From: Desmonostoc muscorum LEGE 12446
GTDB lineage: Bacteria; Cyanobacteriota; Cyanobacteriia; Cyanobacteriales; Nostocaceae
Direction of reading: 5' to 3'
NCBI RefSeq assembly: GCF_015207005.2
Contig: NZ_JADEXS020000001.1
Coordinates: 8,703,001 to 8,767,000 of the forward strand
DNA length: 64,000 nucleotides
Below the pieces are notes generated by a model. The model searched no databases. It saw only the letters and a list, made by a program, of their open reading frames with translations, and was not told the origin of the DNA. Made by a program: the position numbers and the translations under genes. Below are positions 9,764-19,917 of the stretch, piece after piece (positions within the stretch are counted from its first letter, which is position 1; each line of letters begins with the position of its first letter).

Positions 9764-10017
9764 TCGTTTTCGGAAATTCTAACTTTGCCACCGATGGCTT
9801 GTTTGACAAGCAACTAAATGGAGATGTATTTCTCAACTCAGTCACCTGGCTGAATCAACAAGATAAGCAACCCCTTTCTATTCGCCCCAAAGAACCCAAA
9901 AACCGACGGATAACCCTAACAACCACCCAAGCCAATCTTTTAACAGTGTCATCTTTGTTAGTTTTACCCCTCATTGGGTTTGCGGCAGCAGTTCTTATCT
10001 GGTGGCAACGACGGTAA
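9751..10017 (+). pseudogene. Displaced C-terminal part of the GldG-like protein
   Basis: In the -1 frame relative to the upstream ORF, this 88-codon segment begins ESRLVVFGNSNFATDG and contains a Leu/Val-rich helix (LLTVSSLLVLPLIGFAAAVL) with a WWQRR tail, which is the normal C-terminal anchor of GldG-like proteins. An internal ATG at 9799 is unlikely to be a real start, because the residues before it belong to the same fold. It is best read as the continuation of the gene starting at 8159. Confidence 0.75.
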
Positions 10018-10101
10018 AAAGGAACTAGTGGTTGGAAATTCAAGCTTCCCTACTTCCTACTCCCTATTCCCTACTCCCAATAAATAACAAATGACAAAAA
10101 A

Positions 10102-10728
10102 ATGAAATTGCCACGAACAACTTTACTTTTGATACTGCTAGCACTGGGTTTAGGCAGTTTTGTTTATTTCTATGAAATTAAGGGTGCTACTCGGCGAGAA
10201 GAAATCAAAGAGGAAAAGCAGCAAATTTTCTCTTTTGCCGAAGATGATGTGCAGACTTTAACAGTAAAGACAAAAAAACTTACCCTGAATCTGGAACGCA
10301 GCAATCAATCTAGTAACTCCAAGTGGTTAATTAAATCTCCAATATCCGAACCAGCAAATGACGCTATTGTTTCTTATTTGATGGATTTGTTAGTCAAGAG
10401 TAAGAGTAATCGCACTTTGCCAACTCCAGCAAATGAGCTTGGACAATTCGGTTTAGATCAACCACAAGCAACTATTAATATTACACTGAAAAATCAGCAA
10501 AGCCATCAGTTAATTTTAGGTAAATCTAACTTTAACGGGCGTTTATTATATGCTCAAGCTGACCCACCTACAAAACCCAATGGTAATGTCAATGTGCTAT
10601 TGGTATCTACAGATTTTCAAAATGCTGTAAATCGGGAATTATCAGAGTGGAAACAACCCGTAGATAATGTTAAATCAACACCTTTGCCAAGCAATCTACC
10701 TCTACCAACTCCGACAAATGCCAAATAG
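10102..10728 (+). CDS. DUF4340 domain protein of the ABC export operon
   Basis: Protein of 208 aa with one N-terminal membrane segment (TLLLILLALGLGSFVYFYEI) followed by a DUF4340-type domain, recognised from WLIKSPISEPANDAIVSYLM and ELGQFGLDQPQATI. DUF4340 proteins commonly follow GldG genes in cyanobacteria and other bacteria and are thought to be exporter accessories. It is the fourth gene of the operon, 84 bp after the GldG C-terminus. Its C-terminus (LPSNLPLPTPTNAK) is Pro-rich. Confidence 0.85.
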   Translation: MKLPRTTLLLILLALGLGSFVYFYEIKGATRREEIKEEKQQIFSFAEDDVQTLTVKTKKLTLNLERSNQSSNSKWLIKSPISEPANDAIVSYLMDLLVKSKSNRTLPTPANELGQFGLDQPQATINITLKNQQSHQLILGKSNFNGRLLYAQADPPTKPNGNVNVLLVSTDFQNAVNRELSEWKQPVDNVKSTPLPSNLPLPTPTNAK

Positions 10729-10770
10729 GCAATCATAGAAGTTCTCATATCTGTTAATATAACCCTCAAT

Positions 10771-10794
10771 AGGGGCATACATCTGTACGCCCCT
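10771..10794. repeat. Stem-loop downstream of the DUF4340 gene
   Basis: AGGGGC and GCCCCT arms enclose an inner TAC/GTA pair, forming a stable hairpin 43 bp after the stop codon. The following sequence (ACTTTAAATC) is only weakly T-rich, so it may be a dispersed repeat that also helps end transcription. Confidence 0.55.
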
Positions 10795-10856
10795 ACTTTA
10801 AATCTCACTACTTTTTCTAAGTTATACCAATTCTGTATGAAAATGCACATAATAAT

Positions 10857-10908
10857 ACCCCCCTGTAGTCCCCCCGATGCTTTGGGGGGACGCCGATAGC
10901 CGGGGGGT
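10857..10908. repeat. Nested hairpin with C/G-run arms
   Basis: The inner stem GTCCCCCC/GGGGGGAC has an 8-base loop and sits inside an outer ACCCCCC/GGGGGGT pairing. The flanks carry direct copies of TTATACCAATT (near 10822 and 10940), a motif common in Nostoc intergenic repeats. It looks like a small dispersed element. Confidence 0.6.
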
Positions 10909-11040
10909 GAATTATATGCAGCTTCACAAATAAAGGGTATTATACCAATTTGAAAAATGATTACCACAGATGAATTCACTAAACCCACATTCAGAATGCT
11001 ATTTTCAATCTAAAATCTAAAATCTAAAATCTAAAATAGT

Positions 11041-11895
11041 ATGACAAATCCGACAGCAACTTTGCTAATTTCCTGCCCGGATCAACGGGGACTAGTGGCG
11101 AAATTTGCCAATTTTATCTATTCTAATGGTGGTAATATTATCCATGCAGACCAGCATACAGATTTTGCTGCCGGGTTATTCCTCACGCGCATTGAATGGC
11201 AGTTAGATGGCTTCAATTTACCGCGAGAGTTTATTGCACCGGCTTTTAATGCTATAGCTCAACCTTTAGGCGCTAAATGGGAACTACATTTTTCTGATAC
11301 TGTACCCCGTATTGCTATTTGGGTAAGTCGCCAAGACCATTGTTTATTTGACTTGATTTGGCGACAACGTGCTAAAGAATTTATCGCTGAGATTCCTTTA
11401 ATTATCAGCAACCATTCTAGTTTAAAGGTCGTAGCAGAGCAATTTGGTATTGACTATCAACACATTCCCATTACTAAAGAAAACAAACTAGAACAAGAAG
11501 TCAAACAACTTGAATTACTGCGACAGTACAAAATTGATTTAGTTGTATTGGCCAAATATATGCAGATTGTTAGTGCAAATTTTATTAATCATTTTCCGCA
11601 AATTATCAATATTCATCACTCATTTTTACCAGCATTTGTAGGAGCAAACCCTTATCATCGAGCTTTTGAACGTGGTGTGAAAATTATTGGTGCAACTGCT
11701 CATTATGCCACTGCTGATTTAGATGCAGGGCCAATTATTGAACAGGATGTAGTGCGAGTTAGTCACCGTGATGAAGTGGAAGATTTGGTGAGAAAAGGCA
11801 AAGATTTAGAGCGAGTTGTATTAGCAAGAGCAGTGCGATCGCACTTACAAAATCGTGTATTAGTCTATGGTAATCGGACAGTAGTATTTGAGTAG
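11041..11895 (+). CDS. purU: Formyltetrahydrofolate deformylase
   Basis: Hydrolyses 10-formyl-THF to formate and THF, balancing one-carbon pools and feeding formate to purine synthesis. The 284-aa length is normal. An N-terminal ACT domain (about residues 1-80, starting TATLLISCPDQRGLVAKF) precedes a formyltransferase fold (about 88-284). NHSSLK, INIHHSFLPAFVGANPY and the segment ending in TADLDAGPIIEQDV contain the catalytic Asn, His and Asp. Before the ATG lie four copies of an 8-base AATCTAAA repeat (about 11009-11037) rather than a clear ribosome binding site. It appears to be a single-gene unit. Confidence 0.95.
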   Translation: MTNPTATLLISCPDQRGLVAKFANFIYSNGGNIIHADQHTDFAAGLFLTRIEWQLDGFNLPREFIAPAFNAIAQPLGAKWELHFSDTVPRIAIWVSRQDHCLFDLIWRQRAKEFIAEIPLIISNHSSLKVVAEQFGIDYQHIPITKENKLEQEVKQLELLRQYKIDLVVLAKYMQIVSANFINHFPQIINIHHSFLPAFVGANPYHRAFERGVKIIGATAHYATADLDAGPIIEQDVVRVSHRDEVEDLVRKGKDLERVVLARAVRSHLQNRVLVYGNRTVVFE

Positions 11896-11914
11896 ATTTC
11901 TAGCATAAATTCTC

Positions 11915-11996
11915 CTTGCCTATCGCGCTTGCGCTGTGCTTCTCTGCGAGACGCTTAGCGTAGCTTGGTTCTCCGCAGGAGTACGCGCACCACGCA
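11915..11996. repeat. Dispersed GC-rich palindromic repeat
   Basis: About 80 bp rich in short self-complementary pieces (TCTCTGCGAGACGCTTAGCG and neighbours) between two convergent genes. Similar fragments occur near 13855, 32300, 46268 and 60455, which marks it as a dispersed repeat. It may terminate transcription from both sides. Confidence 0.55.
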
Positions 11997-12010
11997 AATA
12001 AATTCAAAAA

Positions 12011-13393
12011 TCAAAGTTTCTCCAGAGTAACTTTCTGGCTTAGACATTCATCCATATCTTGTGAAAAGTCAAGTTGATCTGAGAAAGGACTTGTATCCGG
12101 TAACTCATCTTCCAGCAGACGCAGACGGGGATAAAAGTAGGCAATGAAGGTGACAAAGATGCTAAATATACCCATAATGACAAACATCAAACCAATACCG
12201 CGACCATGCCCAACACCAATAATTTGCCCAATGCTAGCTGCTCCCAACCCATCAGCAGCCATCAACGGTTCAAAAACTTGGTCGGCTAGTGGCCCTGCTA
12301 TCAGATAAGAAAGCGGCAGAAAACCCTGAGTAAGCGCACTACGGAATGCAAAGACCCTTCCCTGTACCTCTGGAGCAACTTTCTTTTGGTAAATTACTTG
12401 AATTCCAGCATTCACGATTGGAACTATGAAAAATATAAAGAAATTAGAGATAGTGAACAGAATCGGGAAAGGACACAAGCCAGCCAACACATAGAATAAA
12501 CCCAAAAAAAACATTGAGATAAATATTATATTTATCTGGCGCTCTAGTCCCCCCCAAAAGCTCATAACCAAACTACCGACTAACATCCCAGAGCTAGCAA
12601 TAGAAGAGATTGTCCCCAGATTTTGAATGGAAGTGAAGGAAAGTACCAGAGGTGTAGTTAGAGCTTCATCGAAACCGATAAGGAAGTTACTGATACCAAT
12701 AAATATGACTAACCCAATCAGTCCAGGTCGCTCAATTAAATAATTCCATCCAAAAGTCACTTCTTGCAGCAATGAAGAGAGAAAACCAACTTCTTCTCGA
12801 TCGGTTTTTGGTTTTGCGATCTGAACTTCAGGAAAATTAACCAGTAACAAACAGATCAGGGCAAAGCACAAAGTTGTCAGATCAATGATAATAACTCCCG
12901 GAATTTGGACACTTACCAGCAGTGCAGTTGCCAGCACTGGTGAGAGGATTTCCGCAATCGCCAACCTAATCTGCGTCATCGAACTAGCACGACCAAGTTG
13001 TTCTTTAGGCACTAGTAATGTTGTGGCTGAAGAATAGGCGAGGGACTGAAAGGCACTGAAGCCGGAGCTAATAGCACTAATTAAGCACAGACTCCAGATT
13101 TCTAGGTTGCCATTCATAAATAACCAGGCAATGGTTAAGGTACACAGACCAGCGCAGAAGTCACTAATAATCATGATCCAGCGACGACTCCAGCGATCTA
13201 CAAACACTCCAGCAATGGGGGAGATAATAATCGCAGGTAAGGTCGTTGATAGAATCAGGAGAGTGAACTGGGTGTTTGAGTTAGTATGCTGATAAATCCA
13301 AATACTCAGAGCAAAACTGGTCATGCGAGAGCCAACCAGAGATAGCACCTGACCAATCCAGATCAAGATAAAAACACTCATGCTTTGAGTCAT
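12011..13393 (-). CDS. MFS transporter, putative exporter of the NRPS product
   Basis: Major facilitator protein of 460 aa with about 12 hydrophobic segments. The loop between helices 2 and 3 reads FVDRWSRRWIMIISDF, the family's conserved basic motif. A long acidic cytoplasmic tail (RLLEDELPDTSPFSDQLDF) ends the protein. It begins 36 bp after the NRPS stop on the same strand, so the two are very likely co-transcribed. That position favours export of the peptide or self-protection. Similarity is to the enterobactin-exporter-like group of MFS proteins. The substrate is inferred only from context. Confidence 0.88.
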   Translation of the reverse strand: MTQSMSVFILIWIGQVLSLVGSRMTSFALSIWIYQHTNSNTQFTLLILSTTLPAIIISPIAGVFVDRWSRRWIMIISDFCAGLCTLTIAWLFMNGNLEIWSLCLISAISSGFSAFQSLAYSSATTLLVPKEQLGRASSMTQIRLAIAEILSPVLATALLVSVQIPGVIIIDLTTLCFALICLLLVNFPEVQIAKPKTDREEVGFLSSLLQEVTFGWNYLIERPGLIGLVIFIGISNFLIGFDEALTTPLVLSFTSIQNLGTISSIASSGMLVGSLVMSFWGGLERQINIIFISMFFLGLFYVLAGLCPFPILFTISNFFIFFIVPIVNAGIQVIYQKKVAPEVQGRVFAFRSALTQGFLPLSYLIAGPLADQVFEPLMAADGLGAASIGQIIGVGHGRGIGLMFVIMGIFSIFVTFIAYFYPRLRLLEDELPDTSPFSDQLDFSQDMDECLSQKVTLEKL

Positions 13394-13429
13394 AAATACC
13401 GGATGATAAAAGAAAGGTTCGCCCTCAAC

Positions 13430-16400
13430 TTATACAAATTCAGAAACCTGGCTGCTTGGATGTTGGACAAGCTTCTCTAGAATTTTTTGGTAATTGCTAA
13501 ACAGATACTCAATGGTTTCATTTGTAAATAGCTCTGTGCTGTACAAGACTTTAATTTCAATGGTTGGATTATTTACAGAAGGTGAAGAAACATAAAGTTC
13601 TAGAGGAATTTCCGCATACCATAGGCTGCGATCGCGCTTAATTGTTACAAAGTCTACATCTAACATCCAGTCATCGTAATTTTGTACAGGTAGCATGGTC
13701 AGAGATGCTGAGAGGTTAAGTGGTTGTTTGCTTGTAATAGCGTCAATGACTGTTTGAACAGAAATTTCTTTATTGTTGATTGCTTCCGTAAGGGTTTCTT
13801 TCACCTGCTCTAAAAGAGTAAGTCCCGTTTCCTCAGATGAAAGATACGATAACGAAGCGTTGCTGCGGAGCGCAGATCGCAAAATTACGTCGTTGATAAA
13901 GCAACCGAGCATTTTTTCGGTTTCTACTGTACTACGATTACCAACTGTTGCCATTACTAAAATTTCGTTTTTACCACTGTAATTAAACAAAAGTATCTTC
14001 AGAGCAGTCAGAATGATGACAAAGATGGTGACTCTTTGAGAACGGCTGAGGGTTTCCATTGATGCCACAAGACTGGCTGGCAGAACTACAGAATAAATAG
14101 ATGCGCTTGTGCTGTTACTCACCTGTGGCTGATTGCTAGACACCACATCAGATGCCAGTGAAGTATTAGTCAGTTTTTGTAGCCAATAAGCAAGTTGCTG
14201 TTCTATTACCTTTTCATTAAAGTATTTCCGTTGCCAAAGGGTAAAATCTGCGTACTGAACAGATAATTGGGGTAAGGGTGAAGGTAAACCATTGGCAAAA
14301 GCTTCATAGAGTATTCGTAACTCCTCCAACAACAGGCCAAATGACCACCCATCTGTAATAATATGGTGCATATTTATGATCAACCAATGCTCCTGTTGAG
14401 CTAATCGCAGCAAGGTTGTCTTGATTAGAGGACAAGAAGCTAGATCAAAATGGTGCTGATATTCCAGAGCAGCAAGTATTTGCGCTTTAGATGTTCGCTC
14501 TGTCTTAGGTAGGTTTTGTAGGTCTATAATCTTCAACGGTATAGTCAGGAATGGGGTAATGATTTGTACGGGTTGACCTTCTACCACAGCAAAGGCCGTC
14601 CGTAATATTTCATGACGGCGAATAATCTCGTTGAAGCTAGATTCCAACACACTTGCAGAAAGCAAACCAGTAAAACGTAAAACAAAAAAGCTGTTGTGGG
14701 CGAAACTTTCAGGAGCTAATTGTTGTACAGACCATATATACTCTTGTGCAAAAGACAGTGGTATGTATGTGTCTCGGACTTGAGGGACAAGAGGTTGTAA
14801 GGTATCAAATGTCACAGTACTTGCACTCTGCTCCTGTAACTCAACCTGACGAGCAGTTATCACCTGACTAAGTGCAGCTATAGTAGGTGCTTCAAATAGA
14901 GAGTGCAGAGGAAGTGCGATCGCCAAACTTTCTCGAATGCGAGATATTACAGATGTTATCAGGAGAGAGTGTCCCCCCAATTCAAAGAAGTTATCGTAGA
15001 TGCCTACTTTTTCCCGATGTAATACTGTACACCAGATTTCGGCTAATTTTTCTTCTTGCCAAGTACGAGGTGCGACAAAAGCGGCTTCTAGTTCTGAATT
15101 TGTTGTCTCTGGCTTTGGCAAAACCCGGCGATCGACTTTACCATTAGGAGTCAGGGGTAAGGTTTTGAGCATCACAAAAGCAGCTGGTATCATATATTCA
15201 GGCAGCTGTTGTTTGAGAAACTGACGCAATTCGCTACTAGTCAATGTTTCTGTTTCGCCAACAACATAAGCTGTTAAATATTTATTCCCTGGTTCGTCTT
15301 CCCGTACAGTCACCACTGCTTGCTGAACTTGGGGATGTTGACTCAGGATCGTTTCAATTTCTCCTGGTTCAATGCGAAAACCGCGAATTTTAACTTGGTT
15401 ATCAATGCGTCCCAGAAATTCAACATTTCCATCTGGTAAATAACGAGCTAAATCACCTGTCTTATACAATTTATAGTTGGCTTGGAAAGGATGAGAAATA
15501 AATTTTTCGGCTGTTAATTCTGGACGGTTGAGATAACCTCTAGCTAAACCTACACCACCAATATGTAATTCTCCAGGTACACCAATAGGAACAGGTTGTA
15601 AATAGCGATCGAGAATATACACTTGGGTGTTAGCAATGGGACGACCAATAGGCGGAAGTTTACTTGCTAATTTTCCAGGTAAAATTTGCACAGAAGTTGT
15701 AACTACAGTATTTTCTGTGGGACCGTAGTTATTAAAAAACTTAAATGGTAATGTCTCTGATGAATAATAATTAAGTTTATCTCCACCAGTTAATATAGTC
15801 CGTAAAGCTGTATTTTCTGGCCATGCTAAAAGACATAATTTTTCTGCTAAGGGTGTAGGAATAAAACTAATAGTAATATTTTGTGATATCAACTGCTCTT
15901 GGAGGGTTTTTGGTGAAAGCAGAAACTCTGATTTAATTAAATATATACTTGCCCCGACTACTAAATAAGGCCATAATTCCCACACAGCAGCATCAAACGC
16001 TGTTCCTGCTAACTGTGTTCCTCGATCTGATAATTTAACTTCAAAATTGTTTAAGTGCCAAAACAGTAAGTTTAACAGTGCTGAATGTTGAATTAGTACA
16101 GCTTTGGGTTGCCCTGTAGAACCAGAAGTATAGATGACGTAAGCTAAATTTGCAGGTTGTACACTATTAATAGGATTATCTAAACTCTGACTTGCAATAG
16201 TTTCTATATCTTTATCCCAACAGATGATTTTGGTTTGTGCTTGCTCTAGCGTTGCTGATAAATGTGGCAGTAATGAAGAATGAGTCAAGATAACCGACAT
16301 TTGCGAATCTGCCACCATATAATTGAGGCGTTCTGGGGGATAATTAGGATCTAGGGGAACATAAGCACCACCAGCTTTCAAAATGCCCAAAAATCCCACT

Positions 16401-19400
16401 GCCATTTCAAAAGAACGTTCCAAAAAAACACCCACTAAAGTTTCTTTCTCTACACCACAAGACTTCAAATAATGGGCTAGTTGGTTAGCTTGGACATTTA
16501 ATTGTCGGTAGGATAATTGCTGATTCTCAAATACCACTGCTACCGCATCAGGTGTTTTTTCTGCTTGTATTGTTACTAATTCATGAGTACACTTATCTTG
16601 TGGGTAATTAGTTTGTGTATTATTCCATTCCCCAAGTAGCTGATGCTGTTCAGCTGCTGTCAGCAGTGGTAAATTAGCAATTTGTTGTTCTGGATTGGTA
16701 ACAATACCTTCTACCAAAGTTTGAAAATGTCCTACCATCCGTGCAATGGTGTCAGCATCAAACAAGTTGGCATTATATTCAAATGCCCCCCTGAGTTCTG
16801 AGTCTATTTCTTGCATCGACAGGGTTAAATCAAAAGTCGCGCCTGCGGTCGGTCTGTCTAATTCGATCTGCGTTACACTCAAACCTGGCAATTCCAGTTT
16901 TTCCACTGGGGAATTTTGCAATACAAACATCACCTGGAACAGAGGGCTGTGGCTGAGGTGACGTTGTGGTTGGAGAAATTCAACCAGTCGATTAAAAGGT
17001 ACATCTTGGTGAGCGTAAGCATCAAGAGCAACCTGTCGTACCTGGGTTAGAAGTTCTCGAAATGTAGGGTTGTTTTTTAAGCGGGTGCGTAAAACCAGAG
17101 TGTTGACAAAAAAACCAATTAATGGCTCAAGGGCTGGATGGTTGCGGTTAGTAATGGGAGAGCCGATAACAATATCTTCCTGACCAGTGTAGCGAGAAAG
17201 CAACGTCACAAAAGCCGCTTGGAGAGTCATAAATAGGGAAGCACCTGACTTCTGACTTAGGGTTTTCAGTTTGCTAGTCAGATCATCACCCAACTTAAAC
17301 CTCTCGATGCTGCTACGAAATGTCTGGATAGCAGAGTGCGATCGGTCTGTTGGTAATTCTATTAAGGGTGGAGCATCTGCTAACTGTTGTTTCCAGTAGT
17401 TTAGCTGAGTGGCGATAACATCGTTTTGCAGCCACTGACGTTGCCAATAAGTATAATCTGCATACTGGATAGGCAGTTCTGGTAAAGGAGAACCTGCATA
17501 CAGAATGGACAACTCTTGAAGGAAAATTCCCACTGACCAAGCATCAGAGATGATGTGATGCATCGTTACCAGTAGCACATGGGATTCTGACTCTAGGCGA
17601 ATGAGGCTGACTCTTAATAAAGGTGCTGTGCTTAAATCAAAAGGTTGTGTATATTCTGCGGTAATTAATCTTTGTAATTCGGACAGTCGTTCAACTTCTG
17701 GTAATTCTTGTAAGTCTACTAAGGGTAAAGTAAATGCTACAGTTGCAGCAATAAATTGCACTGGTTTACCATCTACCATGCCAAAGGAAGGACGCAGGGT
17801 TTCATGGCGTTGAATAATTTCCTTTATTGCTTGTTGGAGTGTTGTTAAATTCAGCCTACCTACTAGCCGCAATGCCCTAGCAATATTGTAGGCAGCATTT
17901 GCTCCTTCCATTTGGTCTATAAACCAAAATCGCTGCTGAGTCAAAGATAAGGGTAATTCCAGAGAACGGGAAACTGGCTGTAATGCTGGTAGGGGATTAG
18001 TTTGCTGCTTTTGATGGTGGGAAGTTGCAATTTGTTCGCTTAAACTGGCTACGGTAGGTGATTCAAATAGCGCACCCACAGATAATTCCACAGATAAGGT
18101 TTCACGTAATCTAGATATAACTAAACTGGCGAGCAGCGAATGTCCCCCCAATTCCAAAAAATTATCATAAATGCCTACTTTTTGTAATCCTAAAACTTCC
18201 GCCCAAATAGTTGCTATAAGTTGTTCTATAGGGGTACGAGGTGCAACAAAGTTACGAATATCAGCAGATATATTTGGTGCAGGTAAGCTGTGGCGGTCTA
18301 ATTTGCCGTTGGGTAATACTGGCAGTTTCTCCATCAGCACGAAGGCATTAGGAACCATATAATCTGGTAGTTTCTGCTCTAGAAAGCTGCGGATTTCTCC
18401 CCAATCAAAGGCTTGATTGTTAGCTACAATATAGGCTACTAGACGCAGGTCTCCTGGTATATCTTCTCTTGCGGTGATTATACCTTCTCGGACACTGGGA
18501 TGAAGTTTCAATACTGATTCGATTTCTTCCAGTTCAACTCGCATCCCCCGAATATTTACCTGAAAGTCGATCCGACCAAGAATTTCTAGAGTACCATTGC
18601 TTGAGTAGCGAGCTACATCACCAGTTTTGAAAAGTCGCTGTTGTGGATTAAAGGGATTAGAGATAAATTTTTCTGCATTGGCTTGAGTTCGGTTTAGATA
18701 GTCACGAGCTAAGGTAGAACCTGCAACATATACTTCACCAGACTCACCAATTTTAACTGGTTCAAGATGCGAATTGAGTAAATAAACTTGCTGAATGTTT
18801 TCTAAAGGATGACCGACTGGGACATATCCCTCTTCCTGCTTGCAATCCTCTGGAATGACATAAAAACCATGTCCAATAGTTTCTGTTTGACCTAAAATAT
18901 TAACAAATTGAGGTGGTATTTTAAAGAAGTTACGTAACTTTTTAATTAATTGATAGGGTAGTAATTCGCCACCAAATACTATTAATCTTAATTTTGATTC
19001 GCTCAGCGCTTCAGTATATTTTACATCTAAACTTTCTAAAGCCATCAGTCCATAACGCCACACAGAAGGTACACCATCAGAGATAGTGACACCCTGTGTT
19101 TGGATTAATTCAAATAGGCTCAGGGGAGTTCTAGTTTGTTCGCGGGTGGCAATGATACTTGTAGCACCTTGGGATAAAGGTAAGAATAATTGTCTGACTG
19201 AGGCGGTAAAAGAGAAAGATGCTGTGTGGAGATAAATATCATTGCTATTAACAGGTAATATTTTAGCGATCGCTTGCAAATAATATCCAACACTGACGTG
19301 GGGCATTTGCACTCCTTTTGGCTTGCCAGTAGAGCCAGAAGTATATATTAAGTAAGCGAGATTTTCCGGCGTTACATTACACACTGGATTCTCTTGGCTT

Positions 19401-19813
19401 TGTTGCTCAATTTTCTGCCAGTCTGCATCAAGAAGAATCACTGAAGCGGTAACAACAGGTAGTATCTCTATCCACTCTGTCTTAGTTAAAACCACTTTTA
19501 AGTTAGTATCTTCTAACATAAATGCCAGACGTTCTTGGGGATAAGCAGGGTCTAAAGGAACGTAAGCTCCACCCGCTTTGAGGATACCGAGAATTCCGAT
19601 AATTACTTCAATAGAGCGCTCTACGCATAGACCCACCAATACCTCTGAGCCGACCCCCATCGCTTGCAAGTAATGTGCCAGTTGATTAGCTTTTGCATTC
19701 AATTCCCTGTAGGTGAATTGCTGGTTTTCAAATACGACTGCTACTGCATCAGGTGTTTTTTCTACCTGCTCTGCAAACACGTGATGAATACACTTGTTTT
19801 GACAATATTTCAT
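13430..19813 (-). CDS. Two-module non-ribosomal peptide synthetase, A-T-C-A-T-C
   Basis: A 2127-aa NRPS. Domains: A1 (about 5-520), T1 (LGGHSL, phosphopantetheine Ser near 559), C1 (about 610-1050, HHIISDA near 752), A2 (about 1075-1575), T2 (LGGHSL, Ser near 1616) and C2 (about 1660-2120, HHIITDG near 1813). There is no N-terminal C domain, so module 1 looks like a loading module, and no thioesterase or reductase. By manual alignment to GrsA, the A2 specificity residues read D-A-W-F-L-G-N-V-V-K, the known Leu code. A1 reads T-A-R-D-V-G-I-G-H-K. The Asp235 that binds the substrate alpha-amino group is Thr, which suggests a substrate without a normal alpha-amino group. The terminal C domain may release the chain onto an amine or alcohol, or pass it to a separate protein. 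An in-frame stop just upstream supports this ATG. The MFS gene follows and a membrane oxygenase gene precedes it. Confidence 0.94.
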   Translation of the reverse strand: MKYCQNKCIHHVFAEQVEKTPDAVAVVFENQQFTYRELNAKANQLAHYLQAMGVGSEVLVGLCVERSIEVIIGILGILKAGGAYVPLDPAYPQERLAFMLEDTNLKVVLTKTEWIEILPVVTASVILLDADWQKIEQQSQENPVCNVTPENLAYLIYTSGSTGKPKGVQMPHVSVGYYLQAIAKILPVNSNDIYLHTASFSFTASVRQLFLPLSQGATSIIATREQTRTPLSLFELIQTQGVTISDGVPSVWRYGLMALESLDVKYTEALSESKLRLIVFGGELLPYQLIKKLRNFFKIPPQFVNILGQTETIGHGFYVIPEDCKQEEGYVPVGHPLENIQQVYLLNSHLEPVKIGESGEVYVAGSTLARDYLNRTQANAEKFISNPFNPQQRLFKTGDVARYSSNGTLEILGRIDFQVNIRGMRVELEEIESVLKLHPSVREGIITAREDIPGDLRLVAYIVANNQAFDWGEIRSFLEQKLPDYMVPNAFVLMEKLPVLPNGKLDRHSLPAPNISADIRNFVAPRTPIEQLIATIWAEVLGLQKVGIYDNFLELGGHSLLASLVISRLRETLSVELSVGALFESPTVASLSEQIATSHHQKQQTNPLPALQPVSRSLELPLSLTQQRFWFIDQMEGANAAYNIARALRLVGRLNLTTLQQAIKEIIQRHETLRPSFGMVDGKPVQFIAATVAFTLPLVDLQELPEVERLSELQRLITAEYTQPFDLSTAPLLRVSLIRLESESHVLLVTMHHIISDAWSVGIFLQELSILYAGSPLPELPIQYADYTYWQRQWLQNDVIATQLNYWKQQLADAPPLIELPTDRSHSAIQTFRSSIERFKLGDDLTSKLKTLSQKSGASLFMTLQAAFVTLLSRYTGQEDIVIGSPITNRNHPALEPLIGFFVNTLVLRTRLKNNPTFRELLTQVRQVALDAYAHQDVPFNRLVEFLQPQRHLSHSPLFQVMFVLQNSPVEKLELPGLSVTQIELDRPTAGATFDLTLSMQEIDSELRGAFEYNANLFDADTIARMVGHFQTLVEGIVTNPEQQIANLPLLTAAEQHQLLGEWNNTQTNYPQDKCTHELVTIQAEKTPDAVAVVFENQQLSYRQLNVQANQLAHYLKSCGVEKETLVGVFLERSFEMAVGFLGILKAGGAYVPLDPNYPPERLNYMVADSQMSVILTHSSLLPHLSATLEQAQTKIICWDKDIETIASQSLDNPINSVQPANLAYVIYTSGSTGQPKAVLIQHSALLNLLFWHLNNFEVKLSDRGTQLAGTAFDAAVWELWPYLVVGASIYLIKSEFLLSPKTLQEQLISQNITISFIPTPLAEKLCLLAWPENTALRTILTGGDKLNYYSSETLPFKFFNNYGPTENTVVTTSVQILPGKLASKLPPIGRPIANTQVYILDRYLQPVPIGVPGELHIGGVGLARGYLNRPELTAEKFISHPFQANYKLYKTGDLARYLPDGNVEFLGRIDNQVKIRGFRIEPGEIETILSQHPQVQQAVVTVREDEPGNKYLTAYVVGETETLTSSELRQFLKQQLPEYMIPAAFVMLKTLPLTPNGKVDRRVLPKPETTNSELEAAFVAPRTWQEEKLAEIWCTVLHREKVGIYDNFFELGGHSLLITSVISRIRESLAIALPLHSLFEAPTIAALSQVITARQVELQEQSASTVTFDTLQPLVPQVRDTYIPLSFAQEYIWSVQQLAPESFAHNSFFVLRFTGLLSASVLESSFNEIIRRHEILRTAFAVVEGQPVQIITPFLTIPLKIIDLQNLPKTERTSKAQILAALEYQHHFDLASCPLIKTTLLRLAQQEHWLIINMHHIITDGWSFGLLLEELRILYEAFANGLPSPLPQLSVQYADFTLWQRKYFNEKVIEQQLAYWLQKLTNTSLASDVVSSNQPQVSNSTSASIYSVVLPASLVASMETLSRSQRVTIFVIILTALKILLFNYSGKNEILVMATVGNRSTVETEKMLGCFINDVILRSALRSNASLSYLSSEETGLTLLEQVKETLTEAINNKEISVQTVIDAITSKQPLNLSASLTMLPVQNYDDWMLDVDFVTIKRDRSLWYAEIPLELYVSSPSVNNPTIEIKVLYSTELFTNETIEYLFSNYQKILEKLVQHPSSQVSEFV

Positions 19814-19917
19814 TTCCGTTGTTGTTGTTATATCTGAATTTCATAAGTGCATTTTAGCTGTGTTTTGCACTACTTTTTTACAAAATCCCACTAATAGGTG
19901 GAATCCATGCATTTAAA

